A stretch of 64,000 nucleotides of DNA, taken from assembly GCA_958510875.1 (NCBI GenBank), contig OY294067.1, forward strand, positions 259,285,736-259,349,735, read 5' to 3'. Under the pieces are notes generated by a model that was given only the letters and a program-made list of their open reading frames with translations, was not told the origin of the DNA and did no database searches. A program made the translations under genes and the position numbers. The DNA comes from Endomychus coccineus. Its lineage: Eukaryota > Arthropoda > Insecta > Coleoptera > Endomychidae. Positions 22,101 to 34,802 of this stretch are shown here, in pieces (position 1 is the stretch's first letter; the number at the start of each line of letters is the position of its first letter).

Positions 22101-24077
22101 AAATTCTGAATTATAAATAACAACTGTTCGAAATACAACAATAATAATAATTTATTAAATAATAATAAGCCAATGCTTTGTCTAAAAGAATTACTCATTA
22201 GAAGGCAAATGACGATTTAAAAAAAAAATAAGAACCTTAATTGTAAACTGTTGACAAATTTTATATTTGAAGACATTAAATAAATAGGTGCTTACAGTTT
22301 AATAAATATATTTGTTGCTCCATATTCAAACAAGAGAGTTGTTGAGAATCAGGCAATTTCATTAAATACTAAATCTTTCTCAGTGCGCTAATTAATTTGT
22401 TTAAAGTTTTTTTGTTCTTTTTTCCCCCATAATAATTTACAGATATCTTTCGAAAATGGAGAAAACTTCTTACGAATTAGTTTAAGAGACCTTATTAATT
22501 CTATAGTTTTCTCGAAGTCTCACTTTAATCTTCAATAATGTGAATATCATACACCTGCTGTTTAAAATTTATTAAAAGCTTAATTATGCATAAGCAAGTT
22601 CGATGATTCATGTTATGTTGTATCGGATAACGAAAACATCTATTTCATTCCACAAGAAATCAAATATGAACTTTGTAATTTCCTATGAAACAAGATTATA
22701 TATTACCAGAGCGATGGATTAAACCGCTTCGAAGTTTTACTATTCTCAATAAAATGAATCGATTGAAGTCGACCATTTCGCATGTAAACTGAGTATGCTT
22801 TTCTATTTTATTGTGATTGCTGACCATAATATATTCGTAATATCGTTATAATTTATTTCGTCATAAGAAGCCGTTGATGACTGTATAGCCTCATTATAAC
22901 TTCAATAATGTAAGACTTTATTCAGTTACTGAATTGAATTTGAATTTTACCGCAAACTCTATTTTTCATATCAAATCATTAAACCGTGAAACATTAAGTG
23001 AACTGGACTGCTCGAATAAATTTGTAAATAAAGATGTAGGAGAAATGTAGATAGAACTGGCATGACCTTCAAGATGAGAATGTGTACTTTACAATGCACC
23101 AATATTATTATAATGGTATCGTCAAAAAAAGTGAATTTCTAACCAAAAATGGAGAATGGAGCGCAACATGTAACCAAATTGGAGCCATCACTTTTAATTA
23201 ATTCTATGAAATTCCAAAATTGCATTTTTCCTCTTTCAATAATTAATAAATTCCATAGTTTGTTTTCTAAATTTGCAAAAATACTATTACTTAATTCGGA
23301 ATGGCTCATATTCCACACGAGCAAAAGTTTATATTCCCGAGCCGAAGGTGAAAGGGTTACAGTTCTCGAGAGTGGAATATGACATTCCAAATGTGTTAGT
23401 ATACTAATACTATACTTTCTCTAACAAGATATTAATGTTACTAATTCGTTACTAAACTATCATACTGTGCCAGAATGTTTATTCTATTACTGATTTCGAC
23501 CAACCAGAAACTGCTTAGCCGCTACCTTGTGATAGTAACACATTCTGACACAGTCTGTCAGAATTATATATCTTACAATCTAATCTGTAATCATAGAACA
23601 GATACCTCCTGGCAACGTGTTGGAGAAAACGTGTTCTTAGATGCAAGAACAAACTATCAAATTAATTAGGCAATACCTTTGATAAATTTCCCAAATCCGT
23701 CAAATCTGGAATTTACAAGAAAATTATGAGCCAAGTTCAAATTGTTATGTGTTATAAGGAATATTCTAACTCGGTATAAAGAACATTTTGTCCTTATTAA
23801 GAGTAAGCAGTGTTAAACACATTTTAAATACAGATGTATAACCAAAAAGCAATGTAATGAATTCAGATTTATCTTCAGTTGGGAGTAATTCCTTATTTTC
23901 ATTACTAATCCCAATATTTAAACAGGTACATTTTGTTTTCGGATTTAGTTGGTTGCTTGGTAACTGAAAGGTTCTTAGTACTTTATCAGTGTTTTTAGTG
24001 GATGAGGGTGACTCTTTCTCACTTATTAGGTACTGTTATAGTATATCCACAATTATTGTAACACCTTTCAGTCTATT
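19126..24077. other. Long AT-rich stretch without recognised genes
   Basis: Scattered frames of 60-110 codons (19443-19643, 20098-20421, 21377-21583, 23149-23382, 23475-23669) show no motif I recognise. Features noted: AAT-rich microsatellite-like sequence near 22140-22170, the repeat at 22027-22068, and a CATATTCCAC/GTGGAATATG dyad near 23309-23379. This could be intergenic or intronic. Confidence 0.4.
22027..22068 (+). repeat. Dispersed repeat with CRE-like TGACGTCA, copy 1
   Basis: TCGATGACGTCACTTGAAT plus about 22 further similar bases (ATTTCGGAC) recur at 39499-39546. TGACGTCA is a perfect CREB/ATF palindrome, but a shared transposon fragment explains the pair better. Confidence 0.6.
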
Positions 24078-25150
24078 TTTTTTGCGTAGAAGAGGGGAAA
24101 TCTTGCATAGACGCCTCGGGTGCCCGTGCCCCCGGGTGTGCCGGATTCCTACCGACTAAAACCCCTCCATCGTGTGGTTGATTCTCCATCCTAATGGAAG
24201 CCCCACTGCACTGCGGTCATTATAGTCCTATTGTGCACTCACATGTTGCTTACTCCTCATCAGTCCGGTGTATTCTATGAAATTCAGTAGCCTGATATAG
24301 GATACTTCTGGTTTCCTCGGGTGCAGTTTTATCGTCTCCGAGGTATGTCCGACGACCAACCACGTATGCCGTGCACTGACACAGCACATGCGTCTCATCT
24401 TATACATCGCAACCCCTGCAAGTGGGCTGATCTACCAGATTTTTCACTTGTTGCTGCTGGAGATTTCCCATCAGTCGCTTGGAGTGCGACATACGGGGCA
24501 GTTGTCTCCAGGCACTGTGCTCTATCTCGAGTCATTTTTGGATTACAGATTTCCCTGTGGCATGAGAAATGCCACAGGTTAGCTCTGGTCCAATCAGTGG
24601 TTTTTCCGCCCCCGCTTCAGCGAGTGCGACGGCAGTTTCAGTCGCTTCTCGTTTGGTTTCCTCAGAGTCCCACGCGAGTGTTACTCTATTGGGGTCAATT
24701 ACTAGTGCCGTTAGTTCTTTAACCCAATTAAGTACACATTGTGAGTTGATTGTGTATGACTCCAGTGCCTCAAGTACTGTCAGGTTGCTCCCTATGATTG
24801 TGATTTGTCTATTCTCATAGGCTCTCTCCCTCATAATTCGAGCACATGTTGTAATTGCAACTATTTTTGCTTCAAAGAAATTCTTTCTCCTTGGTCCGTT
24901 TTCTCGACTATTCCAGCATCCGTACTTTTTTCTGTCTTGGTGCCTTCGATAAGCCATATGGAATCCCCTGGTATCATATGAGGATTACCCCCAGCGTTCT
25001 CCCGCTCATTCAAGGTTTGAATCATGAAAGCCACGGAAGCGCTGTGAACCTTGATCCTGTCGGATCTCATCATCAATCGCCCAGGTGATCCAAGCAATCC
25101 GAGGATGCTTCGGTCTTTTTGGTCAGCCTTTCCTTGGCCGATAAGATCAG
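24078..25150 (-). pseudogene. R1/LOA-type non-LTR 3' end: RNase H and C-terminal cysteine motif
   Basis: From 25150 the minus strand reads LGLLGSPGRLMMRSDRIKVHS, FMIQTLNERENAGG and SIWLIEGTKTEKST, then the RNase H domain (24957-24532) with AKIVAITTCARIM, ITIIGSNLTVLEAL and ALVIDPNRVTLAW. After frame breaks come CRGCDV, a stop, and DETHVLCQCTAYVVGRRTYL, i.e. the terminal CCHC-type motif, ending HRTDEE and a stop near 24262. The 3' UTR runs to a short A-run near 24078. 5'-truncated; related to 15366-15960. Confidence 0.78.
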
Positions 25151-25439
25151 CAGTTTATTACATGACTTTAAGAATAGATCCAAATCAAACTTCAAGCATC
25201 ATAATTATGAACAGAATATCCACTAGCTGAAGCAAGGAATATAAAAAAATGCTTTGTAGAATATTACTGCATTGATTAAGCCGTTTTGTTGCGATTCCGA
25301 ACTTTTAATAGTTCATATCTGTTTTTTAGAATGACCTGTCAAAGTTCGAAATTGCAGTCAAAAAGTTTAATGGGTTTATAAAAAGAAATAATCACCTTTA
25401 TCCACTAAAAATTGTGCTAAAGAACTGAGAACTTATTGG

Positions 25440-27130
25440 CAGATCCCCTTCAATCAATCAATCAAAACGGATGCGCACAAGTTCAGAGCGCTTAATTGTG
25501 TCCATTGTGTGCCCCTTGATCAGTCCACCAGGACCAAGCCAGCGCCGAAGGCAGGCATTCTGCATGGACTGATGTCTCTCAAGGCCTCAGGCGGCAGGTG
25601 TGCGCTGCCGAGGTGTTGTAGCCTAACAGAAGCCAGTGCTAAACATTCCAATAGGATATGAGAGGCAATTTCGTCCGCATCTTCGCATCAGCTACAACCT
25701 GGAAGTGTAGATTTTTATTCAAATGACAGTGTCCTGTGAGAAGTACTGTCGCCAGTTTTATGCCTCTTCTGATCATAGAGAGAAGGGTTTTCGAATGTTT
25801 GGGAGTGAATTCCGAAATGTAAAGCTACGCCAAACCAAAAGCCAATATTCATTCATAAGCACCTCTAGAGGGCATAGAGCCTTGTGGTCGGTGAGATTCC
25901 GATCGTTGGTCACCACACAACGGTGCGTAGGTTATGATTGGGCAAATGATGGCCGTATAGATTTAGTGCAGAATACACGGCCGTAGACTCCGTGTGTTTC
26001 GAAGGCTCTCCTACATACCCATGACGATATAACGGCCTTCTTCACTCAGGTTTTCAGCTGAATTTTCCAGCTTAGTTTAGCATCGAGGATAACTCCAAGG
26101 TTCTTCACTGATCCTTTCAGGTGCAAGGTACTCCCGAACAGAGTATTTTACGGTAGGGGTCCTGGTTTGCGTTTCCTCGTGGAAAGAAACACGGTCTTTC
26201 CAAGATCAATATGGCCAATACAGTGTTTTACAGCGCGTCGAGAGTCGCAGCATCCAAGTCGTCTGCGTAGGCTTGGGCGTAGGGCCCAGCCTCAATCAAC
26301 TTGATTATCAAACTGCCCACCATGAGGCTTCAAAAGAGAGGATACTTCACTCTGAGGGCATCATTGGGTGACATTTGTACATGCGACGCGACTATTGTAG
26401 TGCGCCATTTTCCGCGGCTGTCTGAGCATAGTCTTATCCTTCTAATCAAAATACGTACGATCCTTCTCAGCATGCCTGAGTTCGCGATAGCTCCTTCAAG
26501 TTCCAAGAATACGCCTAAAGCGTACTGTACAAGAGTAAGAGTCCCTTGGATCCGGGTAATCAGATGATGAAGGGCCGTTTCTGTTGATTTACTCACTTGG
26601 TAAGGGTATTTTCGATGGTGAAGTGGTCTTTGCCATACCTGTCGATTAGCCTCTCCAGTGCCTTCAATAAAGAGGACGTGAGGCTGATAGGACGATTAGA
26701 TTTGACTTGTGTGAAGTCAGTTCTTCTCGCCTTTGACAGACCTCCAAATCCTTGCTACAAAGTCAGAGGCGATGAAAAATCGGAAAATTCTGACTACACT
26801 GGGATGATAATGAGCTCCGAACCGTGAGAGAGCCGGGGAGATCCTATTCTCACCCGAAGACTTGTAGGGCGCAAAACTGGAAATAGCCCAGATCACTCGT
26901 TAGTAGCTGACCATTTTCGAGGAAACCCGGTGATCAGGGGCTTCTGCGGAAGTCCACGGGTGGTGTGACTGGGGATATCATCAGATCCAGGGAAATGCAT
27001 CGACAATAAATGTCGCAGCGTGTCATCCGGCGATGACGTGTCATCTTCCTCATCTATCGAACATGACTTAACCCCATCCCCTAGAGCGCTAGACCATATC
27101 AACGATATTCTGCTCCACATTCAAGATACG
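25440..27130 (-). pseudogene. R1/LOA-type non-LTR ORF2 remnant (RT plus C-terminus)
   Basis: A separate element on the same strand. From 27120: SPDDTLRHLLSMHFPGSDD (pre-RT region of this group), degraded RT fingers (SNRPISLTS, LKALERLIDRYGKDH), ALGVFLELEGA near 26430-26410, and catalytic AQAYADDLDAA near 26290-26255. The thumb is followed almost directly by LLTGHCHLNKNLH and a C-terminal motif (C.CEDADEIASHILLECLALASVR, 25680-25600). RNase H appears deleted. The 3' end near 25440 carries a short ATTG repeat. At least six frame breaks. Confidence 0.75.
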
Positions 27131-28396
27131 TTCACTGTGTTAAAAGCTTTCGGCAACTCCAAGAAAACAGTAGCAGTCGGTTTGCTACAGTCAATATTTT
27201 TGTATAAAGCGTCTTTCGTGGCCAGACTTTTCAATAACTTAACTGTTTTTTTGGATATTATTTTATTTTCAAAGATAAATAATTATATCACTCTTTTTTA
27301 ACATTATCTAGAATTTTGGTTTATAATTCATTACTTCACAATATAGTTAATCATTATGTAAATGCATTCACAAAACAAAGTCAACATAAGCAGAATTTGC
27401 TATGAAAAGGATACAATGCTTCATTTCAAGAATTCAATCAAGTTTTTTCCCCAAGTTAATTGTTGAGAAATATTTATGAAAGAGTCTGTTATATTAATTT
27501 ATGAATACACATTCTCGATAGCAGGATATCTCTTCCAGTATTTTCTGAATAAAATTAAATATCAGGTTAATATATCAGTATATCTTTCAAGTTTGCCAGA
27601 TTGGTTCACTATTAACTTTATTATGAAGAAGCATGCTTAATAAATTTATGTAGAACATTATGAAGAATTATCCAAGGAACTCGGTTGATATAATCAATTA
27701 CTTCGACGCTACTCCATCATATCAATATTTATACGGTTTTGACTTGTGACGGTAATTTATATCCAGATAAATTAGTCACATCCATCACAAAACTATAACT
27801 TTATTAAGCTCACATCCGTACAGAGATCCAGTTGTATCTGCTTTTTATAAAGGAAATGATAATCGCGACAGTTAGACTTTCCATTGGAAATGTGCGAACC
27901 TAAATGAGATAATTTGATTTACCTTTTTTTATACATGTCATGTGGAGATCATATATCTTTAACATATGGGGTTTGTATGTTTGGATGTTTCATAGTACCT
28001 AATTAAATAAGTTTTTATTTTGACATTAAATTTAATGAGCTAAGTTTAATGATTTCTGTCCTCATAATTTAAGTATCAAACAGGAAGTGGGTACTTGTTT
28101 TTATTGATATGCAGTATTACGTATGGAATAAACCTAGAATGGTCTTCATGGAGTTTATTTATAGACCGATTTATGTATAAATATATATGAACAAGCGAAT
28201 CCTACGAGAAACGGGATGATTTGGATAGTCTTCATTAATTTCTGTGAAATTCTACTGACCTATTTATTATTATCAAATCTCATTCCAAAATAGGTTGGTA
28301 CTTAGGGTTGTGAATGTCATTATTGTTGCATAGAGTATACTCAATTCCGTGTCCATTTATGTTTTTCTAACGGCCAAATGTTCATAACTCAGAATA
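27131..28396. other. No gene recognised
   Basis: AT-rich spacer between the non-LTR remnant and the mariner-type element. The frame ending at 27301 is the complement of the retrotransposon sequence. Confidence 0.4.
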
Positions 28397-28398
28397 TA

Positions 28399-29789
28399 CA
28401 GGGTGTAAGTAAATAACTGCGAAAAAATTCAGGGGGTGATTCCTTGTTGAAAAATAAGGTGGGTCTTTCATATAAAAACAATCATTTGACCCACTAATGT
28501 TAAGATACAGCCCTTTAAATTGGGCGCCAAAAAAGTAGTTTTTTTATTTTTATCTTCTAAATCCAAAAAGTTATGAGGATAAAATTAAACACATATTATT
28601 TGCTATTAAGAAGGCATCCAATAACTGAGTTGCTGGTTTTCCACCTTGTTTGTAAGGGGTAGAAATAACCACCACTAAAACTTGTTTTTCACTTAACTTT
28701 TTCTCTTATGTAAATATTGCCAATTAAAAATTTATTTTAGGTAGCTGGTTTCATTCTGAATAAAAAAGGTCTCCTGTAATTTTTTCGAAAAATTGAAGAT
28801 TTCTGAGAAAAAAAATAATTTACTTACAATTACATGGCACGATTCTCATAGTGTATAATTTTAATTAAACTTTGATTTACCTAGTAGGCGGCTGTCATGT
28901 TGACATATTTTGTTAAGACAACTGAATTATTTTTAGTATGTGTAATAATAAGTTAAAATCATTGTTAATTGTCTTACACTGTTATCATTTTGAGGCTCTC
29001 ACACTAAAATGGGCAGGGGCCCCATCGTGCATAAACCACATTTCCATTCTCTCACGTGAAGGAATATCATCAAGTAAAAGTCTTCTCTCAGAAATAAACT
29101 GTATGAATTCTCATCTAATCTAGGCGGCAGAAAATGTGGGCCAACTAACTGATTCCCAATATACCCTAACCACACATTTAAAGAAAATTGTTCTTGGTGG
29201 TGAGCGTGAGGGTTTTCTTCGGCCCATATGTGGTTATTATGATAATTAATAATCGCCTCTCTGGAAAACTTAGCCTCATCTGTAAATAAGACCTTCTTCA
29301 GAAATGCACAGTTATGTCCAATCACTTCCAGCATCCAAGTGGTAAATACTAGACGATTCGGAAAATCTCGCGGTAATAGAGCCTAGATTCGTTGTATGTG
29401 ATAAGGATATAAGAGCTGTTCCTTTAAGATGGCGTATACCGTCATATGGTTAACATGTAACAGCAAACCAATCTTCCTGGTACTAATGTCAGGTTGCTCG
29501 TCGACTAAATTAAGTACTGTTTCCTCTAATGCTGGTGTTCTAACTTCGCGTTGGTTCAGTTATTGGATGCCTCCTTAATAGCAAATAATGTGTGCCTAAT
29601 TTTATTTTTGTAACTTTTTGGATTTAGAAGATAAAAATAAAAAACTACTTTTTTGGCGCCCCATTTAAAGGGGCGCCAAACATTAACATTAGGGGGTCTA
29701 ATGATTTTTTTTATATGAAAGACTCATTACTTATTTTTCAACAAGGAATCACCCCCTGAATTTTTTCGCAATTATTTATTTACACCCTG
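28399..29789. mobile_element. Tc1/mariner-superfamily element with 230-bp terminal inverted repeats
   Basis: Left arm 28399-28628 and right arm 29556-29789 are inverted copies beginning CAGGGTGTAAGTAAATAA. Flanking TA dinucleotides (28397-28398, 29790-29791) fit a TA target duplication. Each arm has a GGCGCC-containing block. It carries a broken transposase on the minus strand. Arms this long are unusual for mariner. Confidence 0.85.
28985..29556 (-). pseudogene. Tc1/mariner-type transposase remnant
   Basis: Minus strand: VRTPALEETVLNLVDEQPD, STRKIGLLLHVNHMTVYAILKE (helix-turn-helix), YPYHIQRI with a stop, LPRDFPNRLVF, then LFTDEAKFSREAIINYHN and WAEENPH (first catalytic Asp), NVWLGYIGNQLVGPHFLPPRL. 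After a frameshift comes MWFMHDGAPAHF (second Asp). The third Asp and C-terminus are missing, so the copy is inactive. The scrap at 40610-40965 comes from a similar transposase and holds the missing C-terminal part. Confidence 0.85.
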
Positions 29790-29791
29790 TA

Positions 29792-30198
29792 TAACAAGAG
29801 CAGAATAGTTTATTTGCAATTTCAAATGAAGGTAACATAAAAACAAAGTGGCCAATGAATATGTTTTGAAAAGTTGTCGTGTTTACTAAAAATGACCATA
29901 CCATTGCTGATACACCGTTGTTGATATTACTAAACTGTAAAAGAGTTCATATACTGTGGATACACTATGACACTACAAACAAAAAACAGTCACCCTTATA
30001 AATACTGAGGACCATTCAGTTACCAAAATGCCATCAGAGTAAACTAAATTAGAAAACAAAATGTGGGTGTTTACATAATCAATTAAGAGAGTGAACAAAG
30101 AATTACTCTTAGTTGAAGATAAATTTGAATTCATTAAACAGATTTTTCGCTTATACTTTTCGTTCCTTCTGAATTACCTAGACGTTTGTTGTTTCCTA
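29792..30198. other. No gene recognised
   Basis: AT-rich spacer between two DNA transposons. Confidence 0.4.
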
Positions 30199-31400
30199 AG
30201 AGGGCAAGGTGAAGAAAAATGAAACAAGAAATGATCAATTTGGTCAAGACTCATTTTATTTCTCAACATAATCTCCTTGTAGCTCGATAAACTTCGTTCA
30301 ACGTTTTCTAATTTTTCGATCCCTTCGGAATAATACAATTTCGACAATCCTTCAAACTATAGGAGTTTGTTTCAGCGATGACCTCGTTGGAGCCAAATCT
30401 CTTCCCGCCGAGCCATTTCTTCTGGAGAATTTGGTGGATAACGAAACAATTCCTACCGCAATTCAAGCAATTTTGACATTGCGACTGCGGACCTGAGTGC
30501 CAGTACGTTATCCTGGTGGAAGAGCATCTTTTTCTTTGCCAAATGCGGCCGCTTTTGTTTTGACCTTTTCAAGGTAATCCATATTAACGATACCGTGAGC
30601 ATCACAAAAAAACTGTCGCCATGACTGTATTGACCGATGAACACACTTTGTCCTTTTTCGGCTCCGATAAGTCAGGACAAGTACGCTGTTTCAAGTGTTC
30701 ATTGGTCTCTGGTTTGTTGTGATCCATGTTTCGTTCATGGTTACGGAACGGCGCAAAAAGGTCCTTCTTATCGCGTTCGAACATCGCCAAACACTCCTTT
30801 GAAGGTGTCACACGGTCTCTGGTGTGTTGTGATGGATCCATGTTTCGTCCACGGGTACGAAACGGCACAAAAAGTCCTTCTTATCGCGCTTAAATATCGC
30901 CAAACACTACTTTGAAGTTGTCACTCGGTCGCGCTAGTTGTCAACAGAGAGCAAATGCGGCATCCATCTGGCAGATAGCTTTCTCATATTCAAAGATTTA
31001 TGCAAAATGTTCTGTACCCGTTCAATTGAGATGCCCATAACCTAAGCGAGCTCGTACACTTCAACTCGTCAATCGTCCAATATACCATGGATTTTATCGA
31101 CGATTTCTAGCGTTGTAACCTCAATTGGACGACCAAAACATCAGGCGTCCTTTGTGGTCGTACTACCACCACGAAAGTTAGTAAATCACTTGAGAATCGT
31201 ACCAATCGAGTCCCAATAATGTTTAACAAGCTATGCTTTGGTTTGCGTAATAATTTTGCCACGAAAGAAATAATGTTTAATCAAGATGCGAAATCCACTT
31301 TTTCCCATGTTCACAAATATCTTCAAAGTTGCTTGCTTTTGATGGATGTCAAAACAGAACTGAATTACATATTAGTCTGAAAATTTTAATGCATTCTAGT
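30199..31400 (-). pseudogene. Mariner transposase remnant with internal tandem duplication
   Basis: Left end carries AGAGGGCAAGGTGAA after TA, matching the outer end of the 37-kb copy (39430-39451). The minus strand encodes a mariner transposase from near 31310 (KHYF.RGK..TQTKA) through NMRKLSARWMPHLLS, the KECLAMFERDKKDLFAPFR region and an altered active site HQDNVLAL (normally HQDNAPAH) at about 30540-30510. A block of about 114 bp (30703-30816) is tandemly duplicated (30817-30930), repeating the KECLAMFERDKKDLF segment. Multiple frame breaks; inactive. Confidence 0.8.
30703..30930 (-). repeat. 114-bp tandem duplication inside the mariner
   Basis: Two adjacent copies contain GTGATC/GGATCCATGTTTCGT and TCCTTCTTATCGCG. 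The 37-kb mariner has only one, so duplication happened in this copy. The two units differ at several positions, so it is not recent. Confidence 0.8.
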
Positions 31401-32520
31401 GAAAGATGGTACGTCACCATCTGTTTTATTTTCATCAATAGTGACTTGTATTTGAGATATGCTCGGCTATCGCTAATTTTGCACCATTATTTTCTTTATA
31501 TGGGAAGAAGGTTTTTAGGCCCGAAATTTGAAAACGACAATCGATTTCGTAAATCATGGATTGGTCGAAGTCACAAATTAAAAGTGTTGCCTAAACAGAT
31601 GTTTAGTTTGTTCTTACATCTATTAATGGGTTGTATTGCAAATTAAGAAAACGAATTATGGAATTTATCAATTAAGTAAAACTTTCGAATTGTATTGAAC
31701 TATTTGAAGGTACTCTAATTTGGTTAATTGATTGCGTTGCAATTACCTTCTTTGTTAATAAAGTTATTGATCCTAAATGTGTCGTAATTATTGTTCAACG
31801 CTGATAAAGTTTCTCATTTTCGTTGGTATAATTTCGCTGGATCAGAGGGACGTTCAATAACCTATGAACAAGACTATTAAATGGAGCCATATTTTAATTA
31901 AGTGAACTAACTAAATCTGCCGGAGTATTTGTTTGAGTGGGTTCCAAGTGATTACATGGCTTTTGATCTAGTTTAATAGCCAATTAGATTCACTGAAGTT
32001 CACTGTAGAAATAGAAACAGATAAGATAAACTTCCTTTCATTGATATTAACTTTACAAAAGATGGTGATCGCTTGAAAATTGTGGCCATTTTGGTAGAAA
32101 TGATATTTCATCCTCACATACGGATTCAATATAAGAATGCATCTGCAGTTGGGTGCGGCCTTTATTAGAACTGATCAAAAACATGTTCCAGTACAAGATT
32201 CGAAGGAAAGTTTGAAACGTTTTATGATGAATTAATAATTTTTCGTTAGTAGCATCGTAGTGACTGATTGATCGTTACATCATCCTAGGAACAACACAAT
32301 AGTTGCAGCGATCGTTGCATAGCGATCCGACCCCGAAAACTTAGTTTTTTTCAAGTGTCTGGTTTTTATTTCCTCAGTTCCTAAGGGGAATTAAACCTGA
32401 ATTACATGTATTTTTCACACCAACGTTCTTCTCTTTGTTTGGTATCACCAGACTTTCTTTAATTTCCAAATTCCAACAAATTTCTTCGGCGCAAGCGTAG
32501 TACAATCTTCAACAGCAACC
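31401..32520. other. No gene recognised
   Basis: AT-rich. The mariner's right terminus should lie near 31400-31450 but is too decayed to place. Confidence 0.4.
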
Positions 32521-33720
32521 TCACATGAGAATCTCATCTAACAGCGAAATGTGACACTACACGGCAGTCATAAGACTCCAGATAACAAACGGTACCCTGA
32601 TCTGGTGAGATCCGGAACCAGATAGACAGATGACGTCAATAAAACAACTAAATGAATAACAAAAAACCGGTTATTCAATATAAGAGGTAGTGACTACATA
32701 ATCTGCACTACAACTGGGTTCAATCGAAGATTGGTACAGGGGTGTGAGGATGGCAAGCACTATCACCTCCTGGAGGGAGTGGTCAAGAAGACCTTCTCTC
32801 AGTAAGGAAACGAATAAATTGCCACTACGTCTTCAAATGACCCTATGGAATATCAATCGATACGGGAGCTGTGAATGAAAAAAGGAGACACTACACATCT
32901 TCACTGATCGCTCAAAAATCGAAATGGGAGCTGGGGCAGATGATAATTGAATAGATCTGAGTCTATCCTCAACAATATCTCTAGGGAAATACGCAACAGT
33001 ACTCTTGTCGAAAATCTATGATATCGATGGGGTGAAAGAAATTCTGAATGACACATTAGCGGTGAAGACATTGGAAACCGGATAACAGAGCTGCAATACT
33101 AGCAATAAGCAACGACAAGATATTCATACTAGTATTTAAAAGCCACATAACCCTCAGAGAAGTAACAACTACTACCAACATTGAACTGCGTTGGGTAATA
33201 GAGCCACGAATTACATAAAGTAATCATGAAGCAGACGTATAAATAATCGCAAAATCACGCAAAGTACCAATTCCATTCTCAAAGATAACACCCTTTGAGC
33301 TATGGCAACGATGGGATGAATCCCCAGGCTGCACAGGCCAAAGAAGGGATAAACTTACTGTATCCAAAAACACCGGAATGTAACTTGAGACTGTTCCGGA
33401 AGAATCTGCGACCACAGAATCACTACGAGACACAGTCAATAAAGATAACACATACGCACTATAGGTCTGGTGGATGTTAGGGCATGCGAAGAAGAAGACG
33501 AGACGGCGGAGCAAGTCCTGTGACCCTGTCCATCCCTCACCAACATCAGAGTGTTCATGTTGTAGGAGCACGAGTCGAGCAGAGCCAGCATTAAGGAGAT
33601 CCTTCCGAATGTTGTGTTCTTGTTCGTCCAATACTTAAGATGGCTGGCCAGCTCTGATCAAGGTCACACTCCTAACTCAATCGAGATTCCAGAATTGACG
33701 GAAGAAAACTTTCTACAACT
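32521..33720 (+). pseudogene. R1/LOA-type non-LTR RNase H and C-terminal remnant
   Basis: Plus strand in several frames: IFTDRSKIEMGAGA (RNase H DGSK motif, Gly changed to Arg) near 32900, SLGKYATV, then RAAILAIS (33086-33110) and SHITLREVTT..NIELRWV, and at 33475-33550 the C-terminal motif with CEEEDETAEQVL, stop, PCPSLTNIRV. Full of stops. Third member of this protein group in the window after 15.4 and 24.1 kb. The first part (32521-32850) is weakly supported. Confidence 0.6.
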
Positions 33721-34802
33721 ATGATTATTTTGAGGTTCTTAAAGTGTATAACTCTCTGTAAAGGAATCAAAGTACTAGACATCAGTGAACCAATAAGAAA
33801 ATGTGGGTTTGACATTATCCGACCTCGAATTTCTATATCTGGAAGTATAATCTAAACGATTGCGTTGCAACAATATTACGTTGATAAACAAATAATTTTG
33901 TAGAAGGCCCATGTGATTTTGTATGTTACAGCAGATAAATTGATTCGGAAAGAGCACAGAATCTGAAAGTTTCGCATATTCAATTTCAAGAACTATAGCA
34001 GCTGTTGCCATATGCAATAAGCTGATATAAAGAACCTTGAATTTAGTGTTTGCGGCAAGTAATGATGCTTTAATCGAGTCGTTTTATTGTTGTTTCATAT
34101 TGTTTTTTGTAACAAAAGTCATAGTTTGTTTTCATGTAGGTTCTGTATGCACCAACAGCGCTTAATTGCAAAGGCGCACTGTACATTTGTTTAATTAATC
34201 ATTTTAACCTTTATTACCGCGAAGGGCGAAAGAGTGACTCACGGTGTATTAAATATGTTTAGCAAATGCACGAAATGCAAATAAAACTGGAGCATTAATT
34301 TTCATTCTAATTTGAAATGTTTTATTTAAATTAATGCGCTCATTTACACATTCCTTTATCGAAATTGAATAGCGTCTGTCTGCAATGTGCCGATGTTACG
34401 TTACAAAATTGAATAAATTGAAACGAAATATTTATTTCATATTTTTTCTCTGACGCTGGAACATGGCGATCCCATGTCAATACTGTTCCTTGTGATGTGT
34501 TCATACCTGAACATTCGTCCAAAACAACAGACCAAACAGGGCTAACGAACGGAATTCGTTTAGTGTGGACGTTTCCTACGAGCCGCATAAAAGGCGCTGA
34601 ATGTTTCCGAAACTTGTCGGTAAAAGGGAATTGCTCAAAGTAAGTTCTTATTCACTGGAATCATTAACTTGACGGAAATTCGGTTTGTTCTTTCTGTTTG
34701 CAGTGTTTGCAGCATTCGCGACGATATATGGTACTTCCAGGCTTGAAATTTATTATTCAAATACCTACATAAATAACTAGTCCAGGAAACGAACAGAAAA
34801 AG
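33721..34802. other. No gene recognised
   Basis: Frames at 33775-34017 and 34340-34588 (minus) have no recognisable motif. Confidence 0.4.

Noticed and set aside
23139..23390. Overlapping open frames on both strands of about 80 codons
   Set aside because: Mutually antisense, no motifs, no codon signal. The CATATTCCAC dyad suggests repeat DNA instead of a gene.
26301..26827. Plus-strand frames of 76-88 codons over the R1/LOA-type remnant
   Set aside because: Antisense to RT sequence read on the minus strand, which carries the YADDL motif.
34340..34588. Minus-strand 82-codon frame
   Set aside because: No similarity to known families, isolated in AT-rich DNA next to repeats; treated as chance.
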